Assembly: GCF_003339505.1 (NCBI RefSeq)
Contig: NZ_QPIW01000009.1
Span: 173,125 to 237,124 of the forward strand
Source: Runella aurantiaca
Lineage (GTDB): Bacteria; Bacteroidota; Bacteroidia; Cytophagales; Spirosomataceae
Length of the DNA: 64,000 nucleotides
Reading direction: 5' to 3'
Shown: positions 25,433-35,574 of the stretch, piece after piece
How the letters are laid out: the number at the start of each line of letters is the position of its first letter
Numbering within the stretch: position 1 is the first letter of the stretch
Position numbers and translations under genes: made by a program
Notes under the pieces: model-generated
Database searches by the model: none
Seen by the model: only the letters and a program-made list of their open reading frames with translations
Told to the model about the DNA's origin: nothing

Positions 25433-25505
25433 TGGTTTTTTAGTTTGATGTTTTATAGTCAAAAAATCAAATCACGGAGGTAAGGTATTGGCCTATACCT
25501 CCTCA

Positions 25506-26234
25506 TTATAGGTAATGGGCAATGGCTTCGTTGGTTTGGGTATCATACAGTAGAAATCCCTCACTTTTGTCATCAAGTTGCCCTGCCAATGCGCCATTTT
25601 CGGTCCAAACGGAGGTTTTTCCGCCGCTTTCAAAGTTATCACAGTATCCCACGCAGTTGGACATGAGCACCGTCATTGAGTAGTTTTTTGCAATATCTGA
25701 CAACGTCTGTGCGGCTTTTTCAACCCCCGCCGCCGACTTAGCTACGCTTGCTAGGTAGATTTCGGCACCGTTTTTTGCGGCGATTTCCGAATGTTCAGGA
25801 ATGGATAGTTCGTAACAGATGGCAAGGGCAACGTTGGATTGAGCACCAATCAAACCAACGCTGCTTGAACCACTGATAAAAAAAGGCTCTTCGTCGGGGT
25901 GTAAATACTTTTTGGAGTACATCCCGCGTGCGGTATGGGGCTGAAACAAAATCATGCTGATACTGATGCCCAAATCACTCTTGACGGGTATTCCAAGGCC
26001 AATTGTGCAATGTGCCGCGTCGCTGATTCTCTGAAAATCATTCAGTTGAGATGTGTCGGCAGATACGGCCAAGGCATTGGCTAGCTCGGGTTCGTATCCA
26101 GTTAAAGAAAGCTCAGGAAAGATAATGATGTTGGCGCCGTTGGCAATTGCCAATTCGATTAACTTTTTGTGAATTTCAATATTTTTTGGGATGTCGCCTT
26201 TGATGGGCTTGGTCTGAACTGCACAAATTCTCAT
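25506..26234 (-). CDS. carbon-nitrogen hydrolase (nitrilase superfamily)
   Basis: A 242-residue enzyme from the ATG at 26234 (MRICAVQTKPIKGD). The catalytic triad of the superfamily is visible: Glu41 in IIIFPELSLTGYEP, Lys108 or 109 in GMYSKKYLHPDEE, and Cys140 in NVALAICYELSIPEHSE. It would hydrolyse an amide, nitrile or N-carbamoyl bond in the cytoplasm. The substrate is not clear; the short length and FPELSLTGYEP resemble omega-amidase or N-carbamoyl-type members. It lies between SDR and NmrA-like genes on the same strand with gaps of about 73 bases, so all three may be one transcript. Confidence 0.85.
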   Translation of the reverse strand: MRICAVQTKPIKGDIPKNIEIHKKLIELAIANGANIIIFPELSLTGYEPELANALAVSADTSQLNDFQRISDAAHCTIGLGIPVKSDLGISISMILFQPHTARGMYSKKYLHPDEEPFFISGSSSVGLIGAQSNVALAICYELSIPEHSEIAAKNGAEIYLASVAKSAAGVEKAAQTLSDIAKNYSMTVLMSNCVGYCDNFESGGKTSVWTENGALAGQLDDKSEGFLLYDTQTNEAIAHYL

Positions 26235-26309
26235 ACCATTTAGCGTTTTGAAAGGCATTGCCTTGTGAAATGCCCTAAATCCAGCATCTCACAAGGTGAT
26301 ATTAGTAGA

Positions 26310-27206
26310 TTAGTGGAGAATGGCTCCCAAGAATTGAGGCGCACTCGTAAAGGTCACATCTGGGTAGCGGTCATTGTCGAGGGCATCGTGGTGAACGCTA
26401 AACATTCCGTGCATGTATTGGGCATTTTGCCAGTCGGGATAAAGTGCATTTTCTCCTTCAGGATGAGCTTCGCGTTCGCTTTTGATGTAAGCGGCCAGCC
26501 CGTCGAGGCTACCCATCGGGGCAAGGCTAAACGTCGATTTTGTAAGTTCACTCGCCAGTGTTACCAATTCTTTGGGGCTTATTTGGAAACTAGCGATTCT
26601 GAGATAACGAGGAGTGGAGGCGTCTAGTGCCGCGGCGGCGGTGTAAGCCGCTGTGTCGTCCATGGTGGCGTAGTCTACGTGCCAGTCAATGTCGTCACCC
26701 CAGTAGCCAATGGTTTTGTTGTTGGCATCAAGAGGAGGAATGTTGTAGGCCAACAACTCCGCAAAACAACCATTAAAAATCGTCGTTGCGGCAATCGGAG
26801 CCTTGTCAAGATGGGTATGGAATTCGCGTCTTAAATCAAAATTGCGATTGGCTCCAACGGGAATTTTGGTGAAGTCGGTGGCGTAATCGGAAGGGATAAA
26901 ACGGGGCACACCTGCCGCTACCGCTGCTTCGAGCAAACGAGCTTGAGCGTCAACAATCACATCATGGAGACCTTGCAGGGCCGAAACCACGCAGGATACG
27001 CCCGCACATGCTTTCGTGAGTTCTTCGACGTTCGACATGTCTACTGGGATAACTTCAACACCGCGTTGTTCAAATGTCGCCCATTTTGCGGCGTCGCTGC
27101 CCGCCCGAACCACCATACGGACATCTGCTCCTTTGTCGAGCAATGCATTGATGATTTTTCCGCCTAGATTACCGGTACCGCCTGCGATTAAGATAGTGTT
27201 TTTCAT
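26310..27206 (-). CDS. NmrA-like NAD(P)-dependent reductase/epimerase-like protein
   Basis: A 298-residue Rossmann protein from the ATG at 27206. The dinucleotide-binding start is ILIAGGTGNLGGKIINALLDKGADVRMVVRAGSD, the atypical-SDR GxxGxxG form seen in isoflavone reductase-like and NmrA proteins. SVVSALQGLHDVIVDAQARLLEAAVAAGVPRFIPSDYATDF is the characteristic centre; it lacks an obvious Tyr-x-x-x-Lys. It could reduce an aromatic/quinone-type compound or act as a redox sensor. The first 26 residues of the longer frame from 27284 are not used. It is the first gene of the three-gene group with the nitrilase- and SDR-like genes. Confidence 0.8.
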   Translation of the reverse strand: MKNTILIAGGTGNLGGKIINALLDKGADVRMVVRAGSDAAKWATFEQRGVEVIPVDMSNVEELTKACAGVSCVVSALQGLHDVIVDAQARLLEAAVAAGVPRFIPSDYATDFTKIPVGANRNFDLRREFHTHLDKAPIAATTIFNGCFAELLAYNIPPLDANNKTIGYWGDDIDWHVDYATMDDTAAYTAAAALDASTPRYLRIASFQISPKELVTLASELTKSTFSLAPMGSLDGLAAYIKSEREAHPEGENALYPDWQNAQYMHGMFSVHHDALDNDRYPDVTFTSAPQFLGAILH

Positions 27207-27416
27207 GTTTCGTTTTTTGTGAGAAATTAAGGTACTTAAATTAACAACTTTTTTGAAGGTTGGTTCCACAAAGGAATCCGTCAATGGGCCAAAAACGAAA
27301 TCCGTCTTCGACCCATCGACGACTTTTAAATCATTTCCATCTTTCAGGGGAATTGTTAAGATACGTTTTTCTGCTTTGAAGTGGCTTCTTGATGGTTGCT
27401 ATGTTGGCTCAGTAGG

Positions 27417-27869
27417 CTAGTGACTCAGTTGTGCATTGATATGTTTGTTAAGTCCCACTAATACAATAGCGCAGACCGCCAGCATGGCCAACGAAACCGA
27501 GACCAGTAAAAATGAAATAATGGCTTCTTGGATGGGGGTTCCCTCTTTGCCGAGGGCGATTGGCATCATCCTTCCAGCCCCAGTAATAGCGGCAAACAAT
27601 ACCGCTGCAAAATTGGAAAACGTGCCGTAGAGCGCGAGTCCAAAAGTGATGTTGAGCCATTTGTCAGGTAGGGCCACCCGGTTCCAAATCAGCCCCAATA
27701 CAATCAAAAAAATGCCGTTCATCACGCCTTCAAGGTGAGTGCTTAGCCCCATTCGGGGGTTGGTCATCAGCGGAACGAACAAACCCGCGGCTAATCCAAA
27801 AAAGAATAAAAGAACGCCGTAAAAAAGCAGCTTATTAGCGTGCTTGTTTGGTGATTTTACATTTTCCAT
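27417..27869 (-). CDS. hydroxylaminobenzene-mutase-like membrane protein
   Basis: A 150-residue protein with four hydrophobic helices. The conserved stretch GLFVPLMTNPRMGLSTHLEGVMNGIFLIVLGLIW is the signature of the small HabA/HabB-type hydroxylaminobenzene mutase family, in which an aromatic hydroxylamine is rearranged to an aminophenol. Many family members have no shown activity, so the name is a family assignment only. It is downstream of the DUF4386 gene with 225 bases between, all on the minus strand, and upstream of the NmrA-like gene. Confidence 0.7.
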   Translation of the reverse strand: MENVKSPNKHANKLLFYGVLLFFFGLAAGLFVPLMTNPRMGLSTHLEGVMNGIFLIVLGLIWNRVALPDKWLNITFGLALYGTFSNFAAVLFAAITGAGRMMPIALGKEGTPIQEAIISFLLVSVSLAMLAVCAIVLVGLNKHINAQLSH

Positions 27870-28093
27870 TTTGTTAAATTTAGGTTTAGGTAAAACAATA
27901 ATCGCTCGTATAGATAGATTTTTTGCGGTCTGTTATACATGCTAAAAATACTGTTTTTATTTCTTAACCAAAGTCCATAAAATGGAAAAGTCAACCAAAA
28001 AGTTTGTCTAAAAACGTGATTTTAAAAATGGAAGGGAAGAAATTGTCTATTGTAATTGATGCAATCGGAGAATTTCACGCGAAGATGTCAGCG

Positions 28094-28768
28094 TTAGGTT
28101 GCAGTGGGAGTTTTGAAGCCTTTTATCAATAGCCAAATCGAGAGCAATAACTGTACTAAGGCCATCGGGAACAATAAAAGAAAATGCCATTGATGATGAA
28201 ACCCGTAAAAGTTCAGAAGCATTTCAGCGCTTCCCAACATAGCAGCAAGCATCCCCCAGAGGGAGAAAAAAGAAGGGACGAGCTTTGATTTAAATAGCAA
28301 ATAGAAGAGTATGAAAAACAAAATAAAGGAAAATAAAATATCGCTCAAATGGGTCCAATCGTGAATGTTGGAAAAGATACTTCCCATCATTTTGAGCGTA
28401 TTTTTGTCTGATGTTTCCCCCTTTACAAACTCATTGCTGACTGCCAGCAGCGAATACACCGTTGTTTTGTCGATAGCTCCAATGGCGAATTTTATGCCAT
28501 TGATGGCCACGTAGCCCACGGCCAAAAGTGGATTATGTTGTCGAAACAATGGATACATCAACACGGCCATGGTCATCATAAAAAGCCCCGTCAACAGGCC
28601 AAGTAGGAGCGAAGAAATAACCTGTTGGGAGTGGCCGGCGGCTTCGGTAAGATAATCAGAAGAAAAGGTGGCGGGACCGAGTAAGAATAGGTTGATTGAC
28701 ATGCCGATAATCAAACTTGACAACATCAAAAGGGCTAATATTCGGGCTGTTTTTTGGGTTGGGTTCAT
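28094..28768 (-). CDS. DUF4386-family membrane protein
   Basis: A 224-residue protein with about six membrane helices. The opening NPTQKTARILALLMLSSLIIGM and the later SNEFVKGETSDKNTLKMMGSIFSNIHDWTHLSDILFSFILFFILFYLLFKSKLVPSFFSLWG, with the last helices containing AEMLLNFYGFHHQWHFLLLFPMAL, are characteristic of DUF4386, a widespread family of unknown function. Charged residues in the loops are few. It stands 70 bases downstream of a Crp-type regulator on the same strand, and such pairs are common in Bacteroidota, so that regulator may control it. Confidence 0.8.
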   Translation of the reverse strand: MNPTQKTARILALLMLSSLIIGMSINLFLLGPATFSSDYLTEAAGHSQQVISSLLLGLLTGLFMMTMAVLMYPLFRQHNPLLAVGYVAINGIKFAIGAIDKTTVYSLLAVSNEFVKGETSDKNTLKMMGSIFSNIHDWTHLSDILFSFILFFILFYLLFKSKLVPSFFSLWGMLAAMLGSAEMLLNFYGFHHQWHFLLLFPMALVQLLLSIWLLIKGFKTPTAT

Positions 28769-28838
28769 TGGGTTGTTTTTTTTGAAGGTTCATCTTCGCA
28801 AAAATCTTCACCCAAAAATGAAATCCACTTGACATTTG

Positions 28839-29414
28839 TTAAGAAATAATTTTTTTCCTGATTCGGCTCAAACTTTCAGGTTTCATGCCCAAATACGAAG
28901 CAATGTACTGGAGCGGAACGTTGTGTACGATGTTGGATTGTTCTTTGAGGAATTTCAAATATCGTTGTTCGGCGTTCAACGTCGCCAGTTCCTTGAGTCG
29001 CGTTTTGTCTTCCTCCAAAAACTTTTGCAGAATCAGAATTGTGTAATCTTTCAGGATAATACTTCTTTCAAACAAAATGTCAACGTCATCTCTTTTGATT
29101 CTTAAAAGGGAGCATTCCGTGATACACTCTAGGGCCTCGTTGGAAACCGTTCGGTTCATAAAATGCGTGTAAGAGGTAAAAAACCGAGGGCCATTGTTCA
29201 TATCGGTCGTGACTTCTTCACCTAATTCATTGTAATAAAAATTCCTCAGGTATCCTTTTACAATGAAATACTGATGTTGTGGTATTTTCCCAGCAACCTC
29301 CAAAAGGTGATTCTTCGGAAACGTCACTGGTTCGAAATAATCGTAACACAACTGTTTGTCTGCCTCTGGCATTTCCATCATGGCCGATACTGATTCAAAA
29401 AGGGTCTGATACAT
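28839..29414 (-). CDS. Crp/Fnr-family transcription regulator
   Basis: A 191-residue regulator: an N-terminal cNMP-binding-like barrel (NHLLEVAGKIPQHQYFIVKGYLRNFYYNELGEEVTTDMNNGPRFFTSYTHF) and a C-terminal helix-turn-helix, VPLQYIASYLGMKPESLSRIRKKI. The form YFIVKGYLRNFY with a tyrosine-rich barrel is the common Bacteroidota 'cyclic nucleotide-binding' subgroup that does not bind cAMP. No Cys cluster is visible. It is probably in one transcript with the downstream DUF4386 protein. Divergent from katG by 456 bases, which may include shared control. Confidence 0.85.
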   Translation of the reverse strand: MYQTLFESVSAMMEMPEADKQLCYDYFEPVTFPKNHLLEVAGKIPQHQYFIVKGYLRNFYYNELGEEVTTDMNNGPRFFTSYTHFMNRTVSNEALECITECSLLRIKRDDVDILFERSIILKDYTILILQKFLEEDKTRLKELATLNAEQRYLKFLKEQSNIVHNVPLQYIASYLGMKPESLSRIRKKIIS

Positions 29415-29601
29415 GGCTTTGTCTACTTTCTAATTTTAAACGTTCCGATTTCTTCCTCTCTCGTGGGAAGTGTTTTGGGGGGCACGTATAGTTACATGGT
29501 TAGTTTTGGTTTTAAAAAGATTAAAACACTAGAGTAAGTGCTTGACAAGCAGTGGTATAATGTAAAAAATGGGCGTTGACCCTCTTTGAAAGAACAATAT
29601 T

Positions 29602-29616
29602 ATAGATAAAAACTAT
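29602..29616 (+). promoter_or_regulatory. OxyR-type half site ahead of katG
   Basis: ATAGATAAAAACTAT fits the OxyR half-site consensus ATAGnTnnnAnCTAT at every fixed position. It ends 20 bases before the -33 TTTG of the katG promoter, a normal place for an activator. A second half site at the 22-base spacing is not good. The regulator is inferred; no oxyR is in the window. Confidence 0.6.
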
Positions 29617-29636
29617 ATAGTCATAAATATAATCAA

Positions 29637-29668
29637 TTTGATTTATTATCAACCCTGTTGTAGTTTTG
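29637..29668 (+). promoter_or_regulatory. katG promoter, -33/-7 pair
   Basis: TTTG at 29637-29640, 20 bases, and TAGTTTTG at 29661-29668 match the Bacteroidota consensus. The leader of the mRNA would be about 195 bases. Confidence 0.65.
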
Positions 29669-29784
29669 AAAACAGATTAGAGAAAAATAGACCTCTCATC
29701 CTTGGAGTTTTACATGATGAATATCAGAAAAAAAAGTGAAAAATCAAGTAGCACAGAGTTAACATAATTCTGTAAAATTGTCTT

Positions 29785-32075
<2,291 letters not shown>

Positions 32076-32112
32076 TTGGCCTGATTTCAGCGCCCTATTA
32101 TATATTCCCTAA

Positions 32113-32144
32113 AGAGGTGGCTCGGCAACGGGCCACCTCTTCTA
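32113..32144 (+). terminator. terminator of katG
   Basis: AGAGGTGGC and GCCACCTCT form a nine-base stem around a ten-base loop, followed by TCTATTTT. Confidence 0.8.
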
Positions 32145-32180
32145 TTTTCGATATGTCTCAAAGAAATAATGAGAGAGACT

Positions 32181-32213
32181 TTTATGGAAACAATTGATAG
32201 TTGTTTCCATAAA
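32181..32213. repeat. perfect 13-bp inverted repeat between katG and the inositol-monophosphatase-like gene
   Basis: TTTATGGAAACAA and TTGTTTCCATAAA flank a seven-base spacer. It may be the terminator of the convergent minus-strand gene or a remnant of an insertion end. It does not have a T run on either side. Confidence 0.5.
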
Positions 32214-32307
32214 ATGCGGTATTTCTGGCGGTTATTATAAAATTGCTCGGAAAGTTTGGAGAAATAGAGACTTTCCAAGTGTTCAAAACTTGAAAAGTCT
32301 GACCTTG

Positions 32308-33213
32308 TTAGGCCCAATGTTTTTTAATTACTTCTAAAAGCTCGGTTTGAGCTGGACAACCCGCAATAACATCACCGCCAAAGAGCCATTCTTGGCCACC
32401 CGAAAAATCGGTGATTTGACCGCCTGCTTCCAGTATGAGGAGCGCACCAGCGGCCATATCCCACGAGTTGAGATTGTATTCATAAAAGGCCTCAAAACGG
32501 CCCGATGCTACGTAGGCCAAGTCAATGGCCGCCGCACCCATACGCCGCAATCCGTGGCAACTTTGCATGAGCGTTTCTAGCACTTTGAGGTATCGGTCCT
32601 GTTTTTCAAACTTATAATACGGAAATCCCGTAGCCAATAAACTGTCGCCGAGGGTAGTGGCGGTCGAAACTTTCAGGCGGGTTGCTCCCTGAAGAAAAGC
32701 GCTGTCCAACGGTAATCCGCCAAGCATATACCGTAAGTTGACCGTCCACGCGCCGCCGCCTTGCCAACCGTAAAATAGCTCTTCGGTTCCCAAATGATAA
32801 ATGACGCCCGCAATAGGAATTTTATTCTTTACCAATCCCACACTGACGCAATACACGGGCAAGCTATGGATAAAATTGGCCGTGCCGTCGAGCGGGTCAA
32901 TGATCCAATACAGCTCGTCGGGATTGGATTCTTCGCCAGCGGTGCCTTCTTCGGTGATAAAACCCGCTTCGGGCAAGATTTGGCGTAGGCCCGTTACCAA
33001 CAGCTTTTCTGTTTCTTTGTCGACGTACGACACGAGGTTGTTGGCGGCTTTGTACTCGGTCAACGAGCGGTCAAACTTAGCGGCTTCGTGTTTGATAAAA
33101 GCTCCCGCTTCGCGGACAATTTCTATGGTTTGGTGGGTGATATTTTCGAGGTACATATATTCTCGTTTAAATTTTACTATATCGTCGGGATTTTGAGATT
33201 TATAGATTGGCAT
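32308..33213 (-). CDS. inositol-monophosphatase-like phosphatase
   Basis: A 301-residue protein (or 282 from the ATG at 33156, MYLENITHQTIEI, which is closer to the usual start) of the Mg-dependent, Li-sensitive phosphatase family. Metal-site motifs are present: FITEEGTAG (Glu), YWIIDPLDGTANFIHSLP (Asp-Pro-x-Asp-Gly-Thr) and NSWDMAAGALLILEAGG (Trp-Asp-x-Ala-Ala-Gly). It removes phosphate from inositol or a related sugar phosphate, or from PAP. In Bacteroidota the substrate is usually untested. It starts just three bases downstream of the DUF4105 stop, so the two genes are in one transcript. Confidence 0.88.
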   Translation of the reverse strand: MPIYKSQNPDDIVKFKREYMYLENITHQTIEIVREAGAFIKHEAAKFDRSLTEYKAANNLVSYVDKETEKLLVTGLRQILPEAGFITEEGTAGEESNPDELYWIIDPLDGTANFIHSLPVYCVSVGLVKNKIPIAGVIYHLGTEELFYGWQGGGAWTVNLRYMLGGLPLDSAFLQGATRLKVSTATTLGDSLLATGFPYYKFEKQDRYLKVLETLMQSCHGLRRMGAAAIDLAYVASGRFEAFYEYNLNSWDMAAGALLILEAGGQITDFSGGQEWLFGGDVIAGCPAQTELLEVIKKHWA

Positions 33214-33216
33214 GGC

Positions 33217-34599
33217 TTAAACGCGTTTGCGGAGAAAGTTGAGGCGATAAAAGAGACCGATAATGATAAAGGCCGCTTCAATGGGTTGACCGATAATCGT
33301 ACCTAAGACTAAGCTACTCACAATCATTCCTACGCCAAAAATGACCAGTAAAATAAGACAAAATAGTACATACTTCTTTACCCAACTGCTGTGTTTTGGA
33401 TTTCCTAAGAAAAACATCAAAGGAAAATGTAGGGGAAATGCCCAGAGTAAATGCGGATTCCAGTTCGTGACGCCGTGGTCGGTGGCAATCCAGAGTAAGA
33501 GTAAAAGCCACCCCGCCAATCCAATCACCGTGAAGATGATTTTATCATAAAGGAACGAAATCTTTTTGCGTCTTTTTTGATAAGTAGTAAGACCGCTAAA
33601 AACGCCCATTAGTAAAATGAAAATAAACAGCGGACTTAACAATAGCTCATAAAAAGGGGGAAAAACAGGATTGGGTTGGGGGGGCTCAAAAAGTTTGTTT
33701 TTTTGCAGAACCAGCTTTTGTCCGCCAATTTTTGCCCTGTCAACGTGGTCTCTTAGGTTGTTGGGCAAGTACATTTCCTCTTGAGGGGTAGCTACGTGGT
33801 CAGAAGGTAACCCAATGCCCAAATTCATTCCAAAACGGGCCCAAGGTTTATTGCCCAGATAGCTATTCATCCAATTTCGGTAACTTTTAGCTTCAAAAGT
33901 TCCGCGAATAGGTTGATTATAATATTGTAAACTATCCCCGCAGGCCGCTTTTAGCGCATCCCGCAGGCGCGTTGCACAGTTGTCGTAAAAGAACTTATAA
34001 GCGTACTGTCGATTTTGGGGCAGGTAATTGTTCTCCAAGTAATCGTACAGTTTTTGTTTTTGGTTTTGCGAAAGATTCAATACCTGCTCCGTTACGCTAC
34101 GATTTTCGGCCTGCGCGCCGTACATCGTGTAATACATCGGCGAGACCGACAACTGATACGGAAGGGTGCCGCGCATAAACTTGATATAAAAACCCTCGGT
34201 TCTAAAATCAAAAGTGCCATAATTATAGACTTTGTCGATGCCCTGCATGGGGTCAGAAACCCACAAGGCATTGTGGCCAAAGCTGCTGTATAATTCCGCT
34301 CCTGGCGAGACCGTGATGAGGCTTACTTTGGCATCCCGGCTCAGCGGCTGAGCAAATAAGTGGGCAGTAAATAGCAGGCAGTAGGCAGTAAGCAGTAGGC
34401 GATAGGCACTAGAGGATTGGACACTGCAAACTGTGGACTGCGAACCGCCCACTATGGATTTTAAAGTGAGGACTGCGTACAGTGGAGTGGAACGACGCGT
34501 GCTGCCAACTGCCAACTGCCGACTGTAAACTGAGAGACTATTTCCCTGCAACGATAATAACGATTTCACCTTTGATTGTTTTTTCGGCAAAATAAGCAA
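33217..34599 (-). CDS. DUF4105 membrane protein with a repeat-encoded signal peptide
   Basis: Residues from about 90 (RDAKVSLITVSPGAELYSSFGHNALWVSDPMQGIDKVYNYGTF) are a DUF4105 domain, often annotated as lipoprotein/peptidase-like; the C-terminal third has about five membrane helices. The only ATG is at 34599, inside the end of rsmI, and no ATG follows before the DUF4105 part. The region between is an inverted heptanucleotide repeat array whose translation gives the hydrophobic stretch YRLLLTAYCLLFTAHLFAQ, which works as a signal peptide. A GTG or TTG start within the array is possible. Function of the family is unknown. Confidence 0.7.
   Translation of the reverse strand: MLILPKKQSKVKSLLSLQGNSLSVYSRQLAVGSTRRSTPLYAVLTLKSIVGGSQSTVCSVQSSSAYRLLLTAYCLLFTAHLFAQPLSRDAKVSLITVSPGAELYSSFGHNALWVSDPMQGIDKVYNYGTFDFRTEGFYIKFMRGTLPYQLSVSPMYYTMYGAQAENRSVTEQVLNLSQNQKQKLYDYLENNYLPQNRQYAYKFFYDNCATRLRDALKAACGDSLQYYNQPIRGTFEAKSYRNWMNSYLGNKPWARFGMNLGIGLPSDHVATPQEEMYLPNNLRDHVDRAKIGGQKLVLQKNKLFEPPQPNPVFPPFYELLLSPLFIFILLMGVFSGLTTYQKRRKKISFLYDKIIFTVIGLAGWLLLLLWIATDHGVTNWNPHLLWAFPLHFPLMFFLGNPKHSSWVKKYVLFCLILLVIFGVGMIVSSLVLGTIIGQPIEAAFIIIGLFYRLNFLRKRV
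34362..34533. repeat. inverted heptanucleotide repeat array
   Basis: Left arm (34362-34411) repeats GGCAGTA-type units every seven bases; right arm (34501-34533) repeats the complement-like AACTGCC units. The middle contains further ACTGC/GCAGT pieces. The array sits across the end of the rsmI gene and the 5' end of the DUF4105 gene. Confidence 0.7.
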
Positions 34600-35209
34600 T
34601 AATTTCTGTTAAAGTCCCACGGATGGTTTCTTCATAAAGTTTTGTTAATTCCCTTGAAACCGAAGCCTGCCGGTCGGCACCGAAGTACTCCACAAACTGT
34701 TGGAGCGATTTGAGCAGGCGGTGCGGCGATTCGTAAAAAATCATCGTGCGCTCTTCTTCTTTTAGTTCAGTAAGGCGCGTTTGACGGCCTTTTTTGTGGG
34801 GTAAAAAACCTTCAAAAGTAAAGCGGTCGGTGGGCAGCCCTGAATTGACCAAGGCGGGTACAAAAGCCGTAGGCCCGGGCAGACATTCGATGTCGATGCC
34901 ATTTTTGAGGCATTCACGTACCAGTAAAAAACCGGGGTCAGATACCGCCGGCGTACCCGCATCGGAAATCAGCGCCATGTTTTCACCTTTCAGAATGCGT
35001 TGAATAATTCGCTGCACCGTTTGGTGCTCGTTATGGATATGATAGCTCTGCAAGGGTTTGCTGATACCCAAATGTTTGAGCAAATGCCCCGACGTGCGGG
35101 TGTCTTCGGCCAAAATAACATCTACACTTTTCAACATATTGATGGCGCGCAGAGTTATATCTTCTAAGTTGCCGATGGGCGTAGGGACCAGATAAAGTTT
35201 TGGATTCAC
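34538..35209 (-). CDS. rsmI: 16S rRNA (cytidine(1402)-2'-O)-methyltransferase RsmI
   Basis: A 223-residue tetrapyrrole-methylase-fold enzyme. The start KLYLVPTPIGNLEDITLRAINML, the central DTRTSGHLLKHLGI, the SAM loop ALISDAGTPAVSDPGFLLVREC and PGPTAFVPALVNSGLPTDRFTFEGFLPHKKGRQ are all RsmI signatures. It methylates the 2'-OH of C1402 in 16S rRNA, in the decoding centre, which tunes initiation and fidelity. The C-terminus is short (ends KGEIVIIVAGK), the common short form. The DUF4105 frame overlaps its last 20 codons. Divergent from the TonB-receptor gene, with 365 bases between. Confidence 0.95.
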   Translation of the reverse strand: MNPKLYLVPTPIGNLEDITLRAINMLKSVDVILAEDTRTSGHLLKHLGISKPLQSYHIHNEHQTVQRIIQRILKGENMALISDAGTPAVSDPGFLLVRECLKNGIDIECLPGPTAFVPALVNSGLPTDRFTFEGFLPHKKGRQTRLTELKEEERTMIFYESPHRLLKSLQQFVEYFGADRQASVSRELTKLYEETIRGTLTEIIAYFAEKTIKGEIVIIVAGK

Positions 35210-35477
35210 TGTATATGTTAATTTATGACGTCATTTATTGAATTAGGGCAATTTGTACGATTTCAAGGTGTTAACAAATATGTTTTATTGGTTTATACTT
35301 GGCTTTATCTTTTGCTTTTTTGTGACAAAAAAGCCATTTTAAGGTCAAAATAAGGACAAAAATGTTGTTAACAATTATTTAACCAATGGATTTGGAAAAA
35401 AAACGATAAAAAAATGTATTATTCCAATAAATCAGGCATTTAGGTCCGCTAACGTACTATTTTCTTTCCAAAGTGCT

Positions 35478-35509
35478 TTTGTTTGTCCCATAATTTTCTT
35501 GTTTCTTTG
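35478..35509 (+). promoter_or_regulatory. promoter of the TonB-dependent receptor gene
   Basis: TTTG (35478-35481), 20 bases, TTTCTTTG (35502-35509) differ from the Bacteroidota consensus at one position only. A start point near 35515 gives a leader of about 60 bases. The remaining 270 bases upstream to rsmI hold no gene. Confidence 0.55.
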
Positions 35510-35574
35510 CAGCGATTTTTGACATCAACCAACTGATTTTACCAAACACAATTCTAACCAAAATTCCCAATTTT

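Noticed and set aside
35225..35234. ATGACGTCAT palindrome near rsmI
   Set aside because: Ten bases only, a common chance palindrome, with no partner or spacing that supports a site.
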